Source: Dipteris shenzhenensis
Taxonomy: Eukaryota; Polypodiophyta; Polypodiopsida; Gleicheniales
Length of the DNA: 64,000 nt
Assembly: GCA_047967505.1 (NCBI GenBank)
Contig: CM106538.1
Strand: one strand, 5' to 3'
In this document: positions 32,470 through 45,815 of the stretch, one piece after another
Position numbering within the stretch: position 1 is the first letter of the stretch
Layout of the letters: each line of letters opens with the position of its first letter
The notes under the pieces: model-generated
Told to the model about the DNA's origin: nothing
The model's input: the letters and a program-made list of their open reading frames with translations, nothing else
The model's database searches: none
Position numbers and translations under genes: made by a program

Positions 32470-35400
32470 CTGATTTCTAAGCAAAAAAAATAAGAATAGA
32501 TTATTATGCATCCTGATGCATGATCAGGACATGGATTTATGACTGCTTATGACAATGACTATGAGAGGTCAAAACCTTAGCAGTCGACAAGAAATTATTA
32601 TCAGACCTACTATTAACTAATCGTATTTGATACTTAACTAGCTTTTGAATAGATAAGAAGAAATAATGTAAGAAATTTGTGATAGTTATCTTTTAGTTTG
32701 TGGTCAATTGTTGAATGTTTATTAAACTTTGAACAGTTCTAATTATGGAGGAAGGGAACTTGTTGCAGTCTATAGTTTGTTACTTGAATTTGACTACTAG
32801 GAAGGAGCTAGATGCTCTAGAGAATAATAAATGTGTGGCAAATACTTGGAAAATGAAGGAGTGATACTTCAAGACAATGACTATAATATGGATAGCTTTC
32901 TGATTGCTAACTTCCTACTAGAACATCATTGGTAACAATTATGCATTGGCAATGAAGCCTACTTTCCCCATCTAACATGAATCATCCTAACTTTCTTTTA
33001 TGGTGGGATGGTGCTATGTTAGTCGGTGAATCATACTAACTTTCCTATATGAATCGCACTAACTATCTTTTCTACGCTAGGGTGGTGGAAGGTTAAACAG
33101 TGCATTTTTCTAACAGATATGCAGTTTGAAAAACATGGTGGACACATGGAGTTTAGCAAAGTTGCTACAGAAATGGAGGGAGAAGATCAAGTTAATGGAC
33201 TTATTTTTGGATTATTAGCAAGGACTTGAGTTCATTTTTGTTATTTTGACTAAGAACCTATGGATCTTAAATGAAATTTTGTATAGAAGAAACAAATATA
33301 TTGAAGTACTTTGAGTACTTATCAAGCAAGCCTACGATATCATTTTTGGATGGATTTGAAGTACATTGTTTTGTAAAAAATATATTTTAAAGTAGGTAAA
33401 ATAATCTAGGAACATCTACTCTAATTTTTCTAGAGTAATAAAGCTCAAGAATCAAAAAATAGAATGTATCAAGAAGAACTATTTACTAGAGAAAACTATT
33501 TTCATATACTTATGGTGTGGTTAAAAACCGTTGCATTATATGAGTATAGCAACTTTCTTAGCTAATCCTGATGGAGCCATAGAAGCATAGTACTACCATC
33601 ATGAATAACTTAGAAGAAATAACATTGAATAGGCCTTTTTGATAGTCAACTAGACTTATTTTGACTTATGGATTCTAATAACAAGATTAAGGGAAATAAG
33701 GAAAACTAAATAGGTTGTATTTTTTGAATATTGGATTTAGATACTCCTAATAATCCATGAAAAGGGCAAGACTAGCTTTGAATACTAATATGATTGCTTT
33801 CTAATAAAAAAATGAGGCTTCTTGAAATTTGTATATTACTTTAGTTAGTACTTTAGTTGAGTAGTACAACCACACACTGGTAAGCCCATTATAATATTTT
33901 TTTAAAAATTATGACTAATGGATTTAATTGATTTTTGTAAAGGCCTTGATTTGGCATGAGGACCTATAAAGGCTTTGGCTATGGAAATTCTCTACTTGCC
34001 CCTTCTCTAGGCTACCAAGCACTAATGAAAATGTTCCACAAAAGTATACATGAAGCTATTATTTCCCTGGATTCATGTAAACTAAAAAGCATCTAGATTC
34101 AAACAAACTAATAATAACACAATTTTACTTTAATGACTATGCAGAATACTAGTCTTAGGGAGGGGCAAGTATGAGTAATCACTTGATATTATCAAGCAAC
34201 CGGAATAGATCAGCTAATGGAGAAGGATAATACAGTTCTACTTGAGTGTGTGGAAAAGTCCCTTGCGATTATGACAAATTATTTTTCTATGCTCTAATCT
34301 TACCACCCCATGGGTCCTTTGTCACCCAACAACTTGGGTTTGAGATGTCTTAAATTACCACATCCATGGATCCTCTTCTAGTATAACACACCATAACATC
34401 TATGATATGGAAGGCTTATCAGAGGAGGGTATAGAAAACAATATTTTTCTATAACTTGATGATCGATTCTATGGTGGACCTCAAGAAGTGATAGATGCAA
34501 ACTTACACCAATCCATTTTTCCCACCCCTCAAGACTTGGAAGAGGAATTATTGACATGTGAACAAAACATGGGTTCTCCATGTCACCACCTTTTGCAATA
34601 GATACTAGAGATTTATTCGAGTCCTCCAAATCCATTAAATTTGAAGTTAAAAATTGTGATATAAATATTGTCCACAATTTTTACACTCTCTAACGTCTTC
34701 CTGATGTCATCCTTTACTATAGGGAGATGTCCATCTCCTGTAGGATATTTGGAAGATTTAAAAGTAGGATTTTAGAAACTAATAAGTGTACACCCAAGTC
34801 TATAAACAAAAGTTTCAATGTGGGATGACCCTATTTGAAGTGCCAATGCCTAGAGAGGAAATGAGGGAGAAATCAAGCTATGTGAGCCTTGCCCTTGTGG
34901 TTTGACCATGCTATCTTCTATATGGCTAATAGCCTCTACTATTTCTTCATAGGAAGACTCTTGAAATATTCTTCTTTCAATTCCTTCCTCTTATGCATGA
35001 AGACCAATGACATGGTAAAATTCATCAAAGCTTGTTTAACTTTCATGTATAAGAGCCCGTCCTAGTTCTCATGGCAATGAAAAATCTAGAAAAGAACCCT
35101 AATCTTTCATAATTTACTATCCCAACCCTCTCTAGGAGTTAGTCCTTATGGCAAAATAATGCTAAGAATGCCTAAAAAGTCTTCACCAAGAGCCATTGGT
35201 CCTGTTATTAAAAGAGGTCATTTTTCATCCAAGGCTGGCAATTTTTGTGGAAGAGGACATAATATGCCTTATGCACCAGTAGTACAAGTATCTAGTAGGA
35301 TGATTGACTGGAATCCTTTGTTGGAAAGAAAAGTACTACATCTAGATAGCATCAAATTGCAAGCACAAACCAAAAAAAATTTGAGAGATGGCAAGACTGT

Positions 35401-36289
35401 CTTGTACAAAAGAAATTAACTTTAGCCGTCTGGTCAAACATTTACTCTATGATGGCCCAAAGATTGATTTCTTATAGGTATGGAGTGTCTATAAGAGAGA
35501 GGTGGTTTTGTTAATGCATGATAGAATGCCTTTTTCCTTTTTTAAAAAGAAATTTATGGAAGTCACAAATGAAATTACTTCGGTCACATCCCACATCTTG
35601 ATCACTTCTACACAATCCTATATGAATGATGCATAGATATTTTGTTGGATAGAGCTACGAGTACATCCTCCATGCATAGTAAGCATTTCCACAAGTCATT
35701 CACCTACAACATATGTGTCCTCCTCCGTATGGACATCTTTGCATGTTTGTCTTGGTTCTTTATTGACTCTAGGTTCAACTTTATAGAAGTACATATGTCA
35801 CACTTTGAGAATGTTCTAGTTTTAGAGGGACTAGCTGTTTTGATTTTTGTATTCCACAATCAAGAAAACATTACTGTTGAAATCCCTTTATTATATCCCA
35901 AAGAACTAGGAGATGCATTAACTTCATGTAAGATATCTATTTGTCTATACATTGTCAAGATAACTTTCTATGTGAAAGCACTTTATAACTAAGAGATGCA
36001 TTAAATTCATGTAAGATATCCAAAGAGCTAAGAGATGCATTAACATCATGTAAGATATCAACTTGTTAATAATACATTATCGATATAACTTCCTTCATCT
36101 CATGAGTTCCATGCATAGAAGTCTCAAATTTACAAGGAATCTTTTTAGCATTTTTATCTACAAAATCTTGTATAATTACCTTTAAAACCATATCCACATT
36201 GTTAAACCTCTTGAATGATGGTATTGTTCCCTTGTGTCACATTCCTTGATCCTTGAATGTACATTCTCTGGTACCTATGTAATAGACTG
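32470..36289. other. AT-rich stretch without a supported gene
   Basis: Frames at 34,378-34,677, 35,159-35,419 and 35,642-35,992 show no domain I recognise, and no terminal repeats or long tandem repeats stand out. The right end presumably contains the eroded 5' part of the copia element that becomes recognisable at 36,290. Confidence 0.5.
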
Positions 36290-37118
36290 AAACAATGTAT
36301 CTTAACATAGATTGCAATTCAAAAGGGGAATGTAGTTATCAAGTCAATCAAGAAGATCGGGATCCTTGGTACATCAACAATGGTGCATCATCGCACATGA
36401 CAAAGCATCAGGAATGGTTCGATCGAGATGAATGCACGATCAGAGACAAAATCTAAAGGACATCAACTAGTAGGAAAAACAGTCAAGGACGGACGCTTGT
36501 TCAGAGTGCTAGCTTTAGTTCCAGATTTACATGCCATGTGAGCTCAACCGCAACAAATGCTATTTTCTGTAGTATGGCACAAGAGATATGGACATGTCAA
36601 TTTCAAAGGCTTGATATAGCTCAAAAATCAGAATATGGCAATTGGAATTCCGATGCTTCACTTTCTTGGAAAAGTTTGCGAAGCATGTTGCTTCAGTAAA
36701 CAAAAGAGAACCAATTTTGGTAAAAGCACCTCTTGAGCAAGTAGTATTTGTGATTTGATACACACATATGTATGGGGTTATGCATATACCCACAACATGA
36801 ATGGTTCACTCTACTACTTGACTTTCATTGATGACTACAGCAAATATTGTTGGGTCTACTTTCTTAAAGAGAAATCTGAAGTCTTTTCTAAATTTCTAGG
36901 ATTCAAAGCCATGGTTGCAGGTAGAAAGATCAAAGTCATGAGATCAGACAAAGGAGGTGAATACATGTCTTCAGCATTCATTAACTTTTGTACAAGTAAT
37001 GGCATTTGAAGACGATGCACTTGTGTAGATACACCTCAGCAGAATCCAAAAGCTGAAAGGAAGAATAGTACTTTAGCAGACAGTGCTAGAGCAATGCTCA
37101 ATGGATATCTTCCTAGTG
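36290..37118 (+). pseudogene. Old copia protease-integrase segment
   Basis: DPWYINNGASSHMTKHQEWF matches the copia protease start, with Asn where catalytic Asp of DSGAS is expected. GHVNFKGL and CEACCFSKQKR are zinc-binding remains. YLTFIDDYSKYCWVYFLKEK, KVMRSDKGGEY and TPQQNPKAERKN are the integrase core with Asp and Glu positions. A stop at 37,007 and several shifts break it. Similarity ends after ARAMLNGYLPSD, where foreign DNA starts. Confidence 0.75.
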
Positions 37119-37119
37119 A

Positions 37120-37634
37120 CCATTTCAATCTTATCTTGCTCACCATTTTCTTTGCAATTGTTGTGCTTTGGGACACCTTTAGCCAATATGGTCATTGGCC
37201 ATTTGATAATACTACCAAGGGATTTACCCATAGTAACTAGCACCTGTTGTTAGAAATGGCAAACTAAACACATCCTCCAAGCTTTTTAGAACCTGAATGG
37301 AAATGCATGCATAACCAATTTTGCTAGTGCCAAGCAAATCTGGAGGATCACTGGAGAAGAAAGTGTTTAAATAACAAAATGTCAGCATCTTGTGTTCCTA
37401 CATCTAAGAAAGTGTTAAACCAACAAAATGCCATGACACAACCTTGTAATGGCATACATACAGGCTTATGTGATTGATGGAAAAATGAATCTACAAGCAG
37501 CAATTGTAAATGGGTGAAGGAAGGTCACAAAATCTCTATAAAAGGAGTCCTCCTCTACCTTGTTCAATATCTCTTCCACCATTGAGCCTGATGTTGTTGT
37601 AGCTCTAGTTTCCTCAAGCCTCTTCCATGAGCTC

Positions 37635-37665
<31 letters not shown>

Positions 37666-38620
37666 TGTAGATATCCTCTTATGTAGACTCCAGTGAGTCC
37701 ATATCTCTCTAGTTCATTCTCTTTCTATGAGTAGTCTTGGAGCTCTCGTTCCCTCTTGTATGTATGAAGCCTCTCTTCTCCCTTGTGTTTGTAGTATTTT
37801 GAGTTACATTTGAGTGGAGTCTCACTCTATTGGTAATGAAGCTCACTTCAGGTTCTCTCTTGAGTGTCTCTCTCCTTTTTCCATTGCTCTCTTCCAAAGT
37901 GCTCAAAAGTGTTGTCTATTCGGCCGATCATTGCACATACATGGTTTATCCATTTAACGAGCCACAAAGGGAGCTCTTCCTTCCCTCCTAGGTGACCTCT
38001 ATGGGACTTGGATCATTGATGAAGTCTGAGCATGGAGGGAGTATTCTCCCAAGTTGGCATCAGTAGAAGGAGTAGGGCCCCTTGTCAGTATTTTGCTCAT
38101 AATGTTTTACTTGGTGCTTCGATTTTGACGAAGCTTATATCAACGCGAATCTCTCTTCAAGGAGCATCATCCTATGTTTTCAGTTTCTATATTGGATGTC
38201 AGACCAAAAAGCTATGACTCTCTCTGTGTGATTGTTTCTTTTTCATATAGTTTTTACCCCCTTCTAGTAAAATGCTCATATCTTTCCGATTGCTTCTCTG
38301 TTTCTTATAAAAGTTATATCACCACCGCAAAGCCTATTTCAAGATGCATATCTATATGTGTTTAAATCTTAGATATTATATCTCTACTAAAAGTTACAGG
38401 CCTTTGTATTTGATAATAGTTTGCACAGTGTTTTAAGCTACTTGTAGAGGTGTCTCTGAAGGAGGTGCAATGTTTCCCCAGAACCTACTCATCTGAACCA
38501 ATCAGCCCCTTCAAACTCCTCGATATATATCAGTTCATGTTATATTAAGCTACAAGATCTTATGTATTGCTCTTCTCTTTGGTGCAGACTTCGGCTTGGG
38601 AAGATTATGGTCTCTACTGA
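37120..38620 (+). mobile_element. LTR-type insertion inside the old copia integrase
   Basis: Integrase text stops near 37,118 and resumes near 38,620 (NQYWAEAIATANFLLNRLP). The inserted DNA has TGTTAGAAATGGC near 37,245 (an LTR-like start), TATAAAAGGAG near 37,539, a CT microsatellite at 37,631-37,666 and TTGGCATCAGTAGAAGG near 38,057, which resembles a mutated initiator-Met primer site. It is probably one LTR plus leader of another element. Limits are approximate. Confidence 0.45.
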
Positions 38621-40626
38621 TCCTTTCCTTGTGAATCAGTATTGGGCAGAAGCAATTGCCACTGCAAACTTCTTGCTTAATCGGCTTCCAACCAAACTGA
38701 TCCAGGGTGTGATACCTTATGAAGCATTCACTAGATACAAGCCCTACATTGGGCATCTCCACATATCTGGTTGCATAGCATATGCCCACATACATGACGA
38801 TCATTGCAAAAAATTGGACGTGAAGTCATGTAAATGCATCATGGTTGGCTACAGTGAAGAAAGCAAAGCATACAAGATGCATGATCCCATCAACTGAAAG
38901 GTCATTATCTCTAGAGATGTAATCTTTGATGAAGACTCAGAATGGAAAACATCAAATTCTCAGGAGATGGACACACTGATTACTCATTCACCTATAGAAA
39001 AGGTTGATGAAGAAGAGCAAGAATTGCCATAGACACCTTGAGAAGACCAACAACAACTCAAACAGTCTGTAACTAGGGAAAGCATACTACCAGCCATATT
39101 GACATATGCTCAAAAAGGAAAAGCAATTCAGGTTGAAACTACCAATTATGCTCTTATGACTACCATCATGGCTACCGAAGAGCCAGTGTACTTCGAAGAT
39201 GCAGTAGACAAGCCGGAATGGCAAACTGCTATGAATGAAGAAATGGAAGCTTTGTACAAGAACAATACTTGGGAATTATGCAACCTTCCACTAGGAAAGA
39301 AGGCCATAGAGCAAACAAATGGGTTTGCAAAGTGAAGTACAATCCAGATGGAAGCATTAAAAGATATAAAGCCAGACTAGTTGCAAAAGGATTTGCACAA
39401 CAATATCATTAGGACTATGATGAGACTTATGCTCTAGTAGCAAATATGGATTCCATATAGTTCTTGATATCACTATGGACACTCAGTAGATGGAATGTGT
39501 ACAGCTAGATGTCAAGAATGCTTTTCTCAATGGCTACTTAGACGAGGAAGTCTACATGCAACAACCAGCAGGTTATGTTGAACCAGGGAAAGAGAAGTAG
39601 GTTTGTCATCTCAAGAAAAGTCTCTATGGCTTACAGTAAGCACCTAGAAGTTGGTATAGCATAATCGACAAGTATTTTGCTAATCTGGGATGCATGAAGT
39701 CCAATGTAGATCATACTCTCTACTACAAAGTTCAAGGGGAAGACGTCACTATTGCACTTTTCTATGAAGATGATTTGATTATGATCGGAAGTAAAGATAG
39801 CTTCATCAAGAATGTGAAACAAGACTTATGAGTCTACAGAGTTTGACATGAAAGATCTTGGACTTATGCACTATTGTCTTGGAATTGAGTTCTAAAGAGA
39901 CTTAGATAGCACCTTCATGATTCAACTAAAATATGTTAACAGTCTCCTAAAAAAGTTTCATATGGCAGATTGCAAGATTGCACCCATCCCATGGGATAGA
40001 GTTTGAAACTTACAAAATATCCAAAAAAGCCTACAATCAATGACAGATACTATTGGCAACTCATCGAATCACTTATATATCTGACTATGACAAGGCTAGT
40101 ATGCAGTTAGTTTACTTGCACGGTTTATGGCAAATCCGAAATAGTCTCACTAGAATGCAGCCAAAAGAGTCTTGAGATACATCAGAGGTACAAGATAGTT
40201 TAGAATGGAATACATAGGAAGTCATCCAAGATTGCATGGATACTATGACAGTGGGCTATGAAAGAGATCATGAGACTAGGAGATCCACACAAGGATATGC
40301 ATTTTTCCTTGGTAAAGGTGCTATAGCATGGTTGTCAAACAAGCAACCAATTTTTCTTTGTCTTCAAATGAAGTAGAATATAGGGCACTCACAACACGTG
40401 CATGTGAGGCTATATGGCTCAAAAGACTATTATCAGAAACAGATTACTTTGATGAACCAAAGCCAACAACAATATACTATGATAATCAAATGGCTCAAGC
40501 ATTAGCTAAGAATCCAGGACAAAGCACATTGATGTCATAGAGCACTTCATTAGAAAAAGAGTGTTACTTAGTGACATCACACTTCAACATTGTGATAGCA
40601 AGAGAATGTTGTAGGCATCTTTACCA
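38620..40626 (+). pseudogene. Old copia integrase end, reverse transcriptase and RNase H
   Basis: Recognisable blocks: IATANFLLNRLPTK and ISGCIAYAHI (integrase end), [20 protein letters not shown] (linker before RT), [46 protein letters not shown] (copia RT normally reads YVDD; here it is YEDD), and SSNEVEYRALTTRACEAIWL (RNase H). Many stop codons and frame changes. The RNase H C-terminal part is split by the young copia and continues at 46,127. Confidence 0.75.
40622..40626. repeat. Left 5-bp target duplication of the young copia (TACCA)
   Basis: TACCA precedes the left LTR and is repeated at 46,127-46,131 directly after the right LTR. Five base pairs is the usual copia duplication length. 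Confidence 0.95.
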
Positions 40627-40924
40627 TGTAAAGAATGAGGGAGAGAGATAGGAGACTCAAGTTCAGCTTTCTTCACAACACACAAAAGAGAGAGGACACA
40701 AAGTTGGAGGGTGAAGCCTTTCTTCACTTTTGCATACAACAACCATACAATAGAAGAGGGAAATACCCTATATGTCAAAACCTAGAATACGTGGTTCATA
40801 TGTGAACCCAAACCAAAAACATACGTGGTAGTCTAACTACACCACGAGTACAACTATCATAGGCGGTGACATAAATGATAGTCACCCAGGAGATATATCG
40901 GGGGTAGAGCTTGATATCTCAACA
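40627..40924 (-). repeat. 3' LTR of the young copia (298 bp)
   Basis: On the element's strand it starts TGTTGAGATATC and ends TTTACA. The pol stop codon lies 43 bp inside it. Confidence 0.97.
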
Positions 40925-43900
40925 CTCCCCCTCAAGCTCAAATCCATCTCACGTACACCAAGCAAGCTCCTAAATCTGCGAAGCTTCTCGGTACCCAATG
41001 CCTTCGTAAAAATATCAGCCACCTGCTCCTCAGTGCTGACATAGACAAGATCAATCTCACCAGCTAGAACCTTCTCTCTCACAAAGTGATAATGCACCTC
41101 AATGTGCTTCGTTCTAGCATGATAAACTGGGTTATTAGCAAGCATGATGCTGCTAATGTTGTCACAATGAATGACAACTGCTGCATGAATTGACTGTCCC
41201 ATATCTGCAAGTAGCTTCCGTAACCAAGCTACCTCACATGCAGCCATTGCTGCACCCCTGTACTCAGCCTCTGTGCTCGACAAGGCAACTGTTGGCTGCT
41301 TCTTGCTGCTCCAACTGATGGCACCACTCCCAAGGGAAAACATAAAACCACTAGTAGATCTCCTGTCTGAGACACTACCAGCCCAGTCAGCATCTGTGTA
41401 TCCATGTACCTGTAATGCACACCCAGCTTCATAAAACAGTCCATAATGCAATGTGGACTTCACATACCGTAGTATGCGTCTAGCCGCATCCAAATGTGGC
41501 TTCCTCGGTGCCTGCATAAACTGACTCACCAGCCCCACAGCATAGCTCAAATCTGGTCTGGTTATAGTCATGTAAATCAAGCTACCTACTATGCGCCTGT
41601 ACATAGTAATATCTTCAAGAAGCTCACCTGTCTCTGCATTGAGCTTCACATTCTGCTCCAATGGAACAGAAATAGGCTTACAGCCTGTCATCCCATATTT
41701 GGACCCCATATTTGGACAGCATGTCCAAACCGTATTGCCTTTGCAACAGCCATATCCCACTCGGGGATCTAATAACCTCAATGCCCAAGAAGTAACGCAG
41801 CTCTCCCAAATCCTTCATCTCAAATTTCTGCTTCAACAGCAGCTTCACTTCATTAATGTCTGCATCACTATCACCTGTAATAATCAAGTCATCAACATAG
41901 ATGACTATAAGCACAATCCCTCTGTTTGTCCTTTTCACATAAAGTGAAAAATCTGAATTGGAAATCTGAAATCCAATAGTGACAAGATATTGCCCTATCT
42001 TGTCTGACCATGCCCTCGGCGCCTGTTTTAAGCCATACAAGGCTTTGCGCAACCTGCATACAAAATCGGGGTGTGAATTATCCTCATAACCTTCTGGCTG
42101 CATCATATAAACCTCTTCCTGCAAATCACCATGCAAGAAGGCATTTTTCACATCCATCTGATGCAAAGACCATCCCTTTGCAGCAGCCATAGCAATTACT
42201 GCTCTCACGGTTGCCATCCTTGCAACTGGGCTGAAAGTTTTCTCATAGTCAATTCCATATGTCTGAGCAAAACCTTTGGCAACCAATCTTGCCTTGTACC
42301 TGCTAACAGACCCATCAGCATTGTGCTTTACTTTGTAAACCCACTTGCAGCCAATAGCCTTCTTATCATGAGGCAAAGGCATCAAATCCCAAGTGTGGTT
42401 TGCATCCAAGGCAGCCATCTCTTCATCCATAGCTGCTTCCCAATTTTTATGCCCTGCTGCATCCTCAAAACATGTGGGCTCTGGCTCCTCTAGAACCTTG
42501 ACCATATAAGCATAGTGATGTGTTGTATACCCATCATATCTCAGCCTATCAACTGGATACTTAATATGAGTGGACCTCCATACAACTGGATCAGTTGCAG
42601 GAGTCTTTAAATCATGCCTGCTTTTCCTTGCACCAGGTGTAACAACAGAAGGAATCCCAAGTTCCTCATCAAGGCTCATTTCAGAGCCGCTTGGCTCTCC
42701 ATCAACATGTGAGCTACCAGCAGACACATCAAACACTGGAACATGGTCTACTTTTTCTTTTCCCTTATGTGATACCTGCACAACACTATCAGGACTGCCA
42801 TGTGACGATTCACTAGATCTCAATCTCCCTGTCCATGCATTAGATCCACTAGTAGAGGACTCTCTGGGTCCACTCAAGGCTTGAGATTGCTGCTCTGCAT
42901 TTATTGCAGCATTCCCATTTCCTGCATCTGCATCTCCTACCATAACAGTTGGTGCATACCAGCTGCTCATTTCATCAAAAACAACATCTCTGCTCACTTG
43001 CATTTTGCGGGTGGAAGGGTTATAACAGCGATACCCTTTCTGGTGCAGAGCATATCCAATAAAGATGCATTTTTCTGCCTTTGGATCTAGCTTTGTTCTC
43101 TTCTCATCAGGAACATGAACGTAAGCTATGCAACCAAATACCTTCAAGTGAGAAATATCTGGTTTTTGGCCTGTATACATTTCTTCAGGCATCATGCCAT
43201 GGACAGCTGCAGTGGGGGTTCTGTTCATAATATAAACAGCAGTTGCTACTGCTTCAGCCCAAAAATAATCAGGCATGTTTTTCTCATTTAGGATCGCCCG
43301 TCCTACTTCTGCAATATGCCTGTTCTTCCTTTCTGCAACCCCATTCTGCTGAGGGGTAGACCTGCACGAGTACTTCCTTTGAATTCCCTGTTCTTTCAGA
43401 TATTCACAAAATTCTTCTGAAAAGTACTCTCCCCCTCCATCAGATCTTAGCACTTTAATATGCACACCTTTCTCTTTTTCAACCATGGCCTTAAAAGCCT
43501 TGAAATGGCTGAACACTTCACTTTTGTGCTTCATAAAATAAATCCACACCTTCCTAGTGTAGTCATCAATAAACGTCACATAATAATGGCATCCACCAAT
43601 AGAAGCAGCTTTGGTTGTCCAAACATCTGAATGGATCACTTCCAAAGGTCTTCTGCTCACCTTAGCATTTTTGGGAAATGCATGTCTGGCCTGCTTACCC
43701 ATTTGGCATGCTTCACATACCTTTTGCATTCCCTCAACTCTGAATTTAGGCAAACCTGCAACAATGTTTTTCGTTTGCATAGATTTCAGCCTTTGTATAT
43801 TCACGTGCCCAATGCGCTTGTGCCATATCTCAATATCTGCAATGACACCTCTCCCATGCGCAAACATAGCGGCTTTCACCTCAGGCATATCAACATCCAA

Positions 43901-44356
43901 GGTGAACATTCTGCCATTTTTGTTGCCTTTCGCAACCAAGCGGCACTTATTTTTCAAGTCCTCAACAAAGCATCCATCAGGATTAAATCTAACCTGCAGA
44001 CCTTGCTCAACCATTTGGCCAACTGAAACCAGGTTCTTAGTGATTTTTGGAACATGAAGTACATCTGCCAAGTACTTCGTTTTGCCATCCTGCATAGCCA
44101 ATGGCACTTTACCAACCTGCGTAATTGGGTGCGCAGTATCATCACCTGTTTCAACATAACCTGGCTTATCCAAATTTCTAACATCATGAAACCACTCACC
44201 ATGACTGGTCATGTGGTTAGAGGCACCTGAATCAACATACCAAACATCATTGCAAGCTGCAGCATCTCCTGACATGGAGTTAGCCATATGATGCATCACA
44301 AAAAGGTGCTCATTTCTGTCGTCACCATGCCCACTTGATGATGCATAGTTGCTTTG
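40882..44356 (-). pseudogene. Copia pol polyprotein (protease, integrase, RT, RNase H), frameshifted
   Basis: It continues in the gag frame after a UAG. Order on the minus strand: protease (WYVDSGASNHM), GAG-pre-integrase zinc site (WHKRIGHVN ... CEACQMGKQA), integrase core (HSDVW, FIDDYTRKVW, LRSDGGGEY, QNGVAERKNR), RT ([44 protein letters not shown]) and RNase H (GYTDADWAG, SSTEAEYRGAAMAACE, ARTKHIEVHYHFVRE, VADIFTKALG). Catalytic residues look intact. A 13-bp perfect tandem duplication at 41,692-41,717 shifts the frame between RT and RNase H: the first frame ends at 41,678 and the second runs to 40,882. The end overlaps the polypurine tract and the LTR, common in copia. Confidence 0.95.
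40925..40939 (-). other. Polypurine tract of the young copia
   Basis: GAGCTTGAGGGGGAG on the minus strand stands directly before the 3' LTR; it primes plus-strand DNA synthesis. Confidence 0.9.
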
Positions 44357-45250
44357 CTACAACTTCCCACTTTTGATGTCATTCTGCTTTTTATAGCATG
44401 TATTCTCCTTGTGTCCAGGCTTTCCACAATAATAGCATTCTGTGCTGCTATTTACTTGCTGGTTCCTTTGCCATGAACCACGGCCTCTTTGGCTCCCCCT
44501 GCCTCTAGAACTACCACGTCCTCCTCCATAGGACTGGTTTTCCTGTTGTTGCTGTTGGTTCTGATTTCCTGCACGGCCACCAAAACGGCCTCTTCCTCTA
44601 CCCCTGCCTCTACCTGTATTCGAGTAGAAAGCAGTCTCTTGAGAAGTTGAGGTGGCTGAACCACCATTCCTTTGCTCTTCACTCAGCAAGAGAGCAATAA
44701 GTTCCTGAAAATCAGGAAATGTTTCACGGACTCCAATGGATGTCCGAAACTGTGCATAATCTTTCCCAAGACCATTCAAGGTCACAGACACTAAGTCCTC
44801 ATCATCAACAGGTGCTCCAATGGAGGCAAGAGAATCTGCAAGGCCTTTCACCTTCAAGGAATACTCATTTATATTCATATTTTTCCTTTGCACATTGTGC
44901 AACTCCTGCTTTAGCTGCATCTTTCGTGCTTTGGTATTTGTGCTATACAGCTTCACCAATGTATCCCATGCCTCCTTAGGCGTCTCTACATCCTGTATAT
45001 GCACAATCATAGAATCTGAAATGCTAACAGATAGCCAATACAAGCATTTTCTGGCTTTTTCATGCCATTCTTTAAAGGCCTTCAATTCAGCAGGAGTGGG
45101 AGCAGTACCCAAAACTGGTTCTGCAGTTTCACCACTGATGTAATCCCAAACTCCCTTTCCCATAAGGAAGTTTGTCATCCTGAACTTCCATGCTTGGAAG
45201 TTGTTCTTGTCAAGCTTCTCACTGACAATGGTAGACAAATTCTCAGACAT
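44357..45250 (-). CDS. Copia Gag, nucleocapsid-like
   Basis: Translation most likely starts at ATG 45,250 (MSENLSTIVSEKLDKNNFQA); the frame extends 9 codons upstream without an earlier ATG. Residues about 10-130 carry the copia gag fold signature (NFQAWKFRMTNFLMG, CLYWLSVSISDSMIV, AWDTLVKLY, KMQLKQELHNV). Residues about 215-280 are Arg/Gly-rich (GRGRGRGRFGGRAG) and Gln-rich, a likely RNA-binding part. A CCHC knuckle CYYCGKPGHKENTC sits about 15 residues before the end. Gag forms the particle that packages element RNA. It ends in TAG, in frame with pol, so either pol needs readthrough or the stop is a mutation. Confidence 0.93.
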   Translation of the reverse strand: MSENLSTIVSEKLDKNNFQAWKFRMTNFLMGKGVWDYISGETAEPVLGTAPTPAELKAFKEWHEKARKCLYWLSVSISDSMIVHIQDVETPKEAWDTLVKLYSTNTKARKMQLKQELHNVQRKNMNINEYSLKVKGLADSLASIGAPVDDEDLVSVTLNGLGKDYAQFRTSIGVRETFPDFQELIALLLSEEQRNGGSATSTSQETAFYSNTGRGRGRGRGRFGGRAGNQNQQQQQENQSYGGGRGSSRGRGSQRGRGSWQRNQQVNSSTECYYCGKPGHKENTCYKKQNDIKSGKL

Positions 45251-45815
45251 TTTACAAATCACGAATTGCAACAGCAACCTGTAAACACAGCAAATGCCTC
45301 ACAAGGGCAAATAGCAAAACTTCTGCAAAAAGCCTCATAGGGGCAGATCTGCAACACTGACGAAAGTGGTATTTCACCACACAGTCACTTCCTAGTGACG
45401 ATTTTGCATCGACAGGCAACAGGCATGAATCTGCAACTCCCAATATCTTTGCACACAGGCATACGATGCAATTTCTGTGGCACCTTTCCACCGACTAGCC
45501 GCGCAGTGGTCGCACAGCGAAAAACAGGGCCTTTTTCTGAGCGCCTGCGAAGAACTTGTGCCTTCAAAACGGGCCCCGAAACGGACTCAAATCAAAAAAA
45601 TAAAGTCACCTAGGGCTTCGCCCTGTCCCGCAGCATATACTGTGCTCTCGCCACACCGCGAAGGGCCTCTCAATCTGAAACAGTGCACTCCTGCACTTCT
45701 GGCTGTGCTACCTGCAGAGGTTTGCTCCCAAACTCGAAATAGGAAAGCAACACTGGTCCTCTTACCAGGACACCACAAACTTGGCTTGCTTTCTTGAGCT
45801 CCTTACCACGAACAA

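Noticed and set aside
35159-35419. 86-codon frame beginning MLRMPKKSSPRAIG
   Set aside because: No family resemblance, no neighbours that support it, and composition like surrounding AT-rich DNA. Not listed as a gene.
41494-45797. Plus-strand frames of 60-148 codons across the young copia
   Set aside because: They are antisense shadows of gag and pol.
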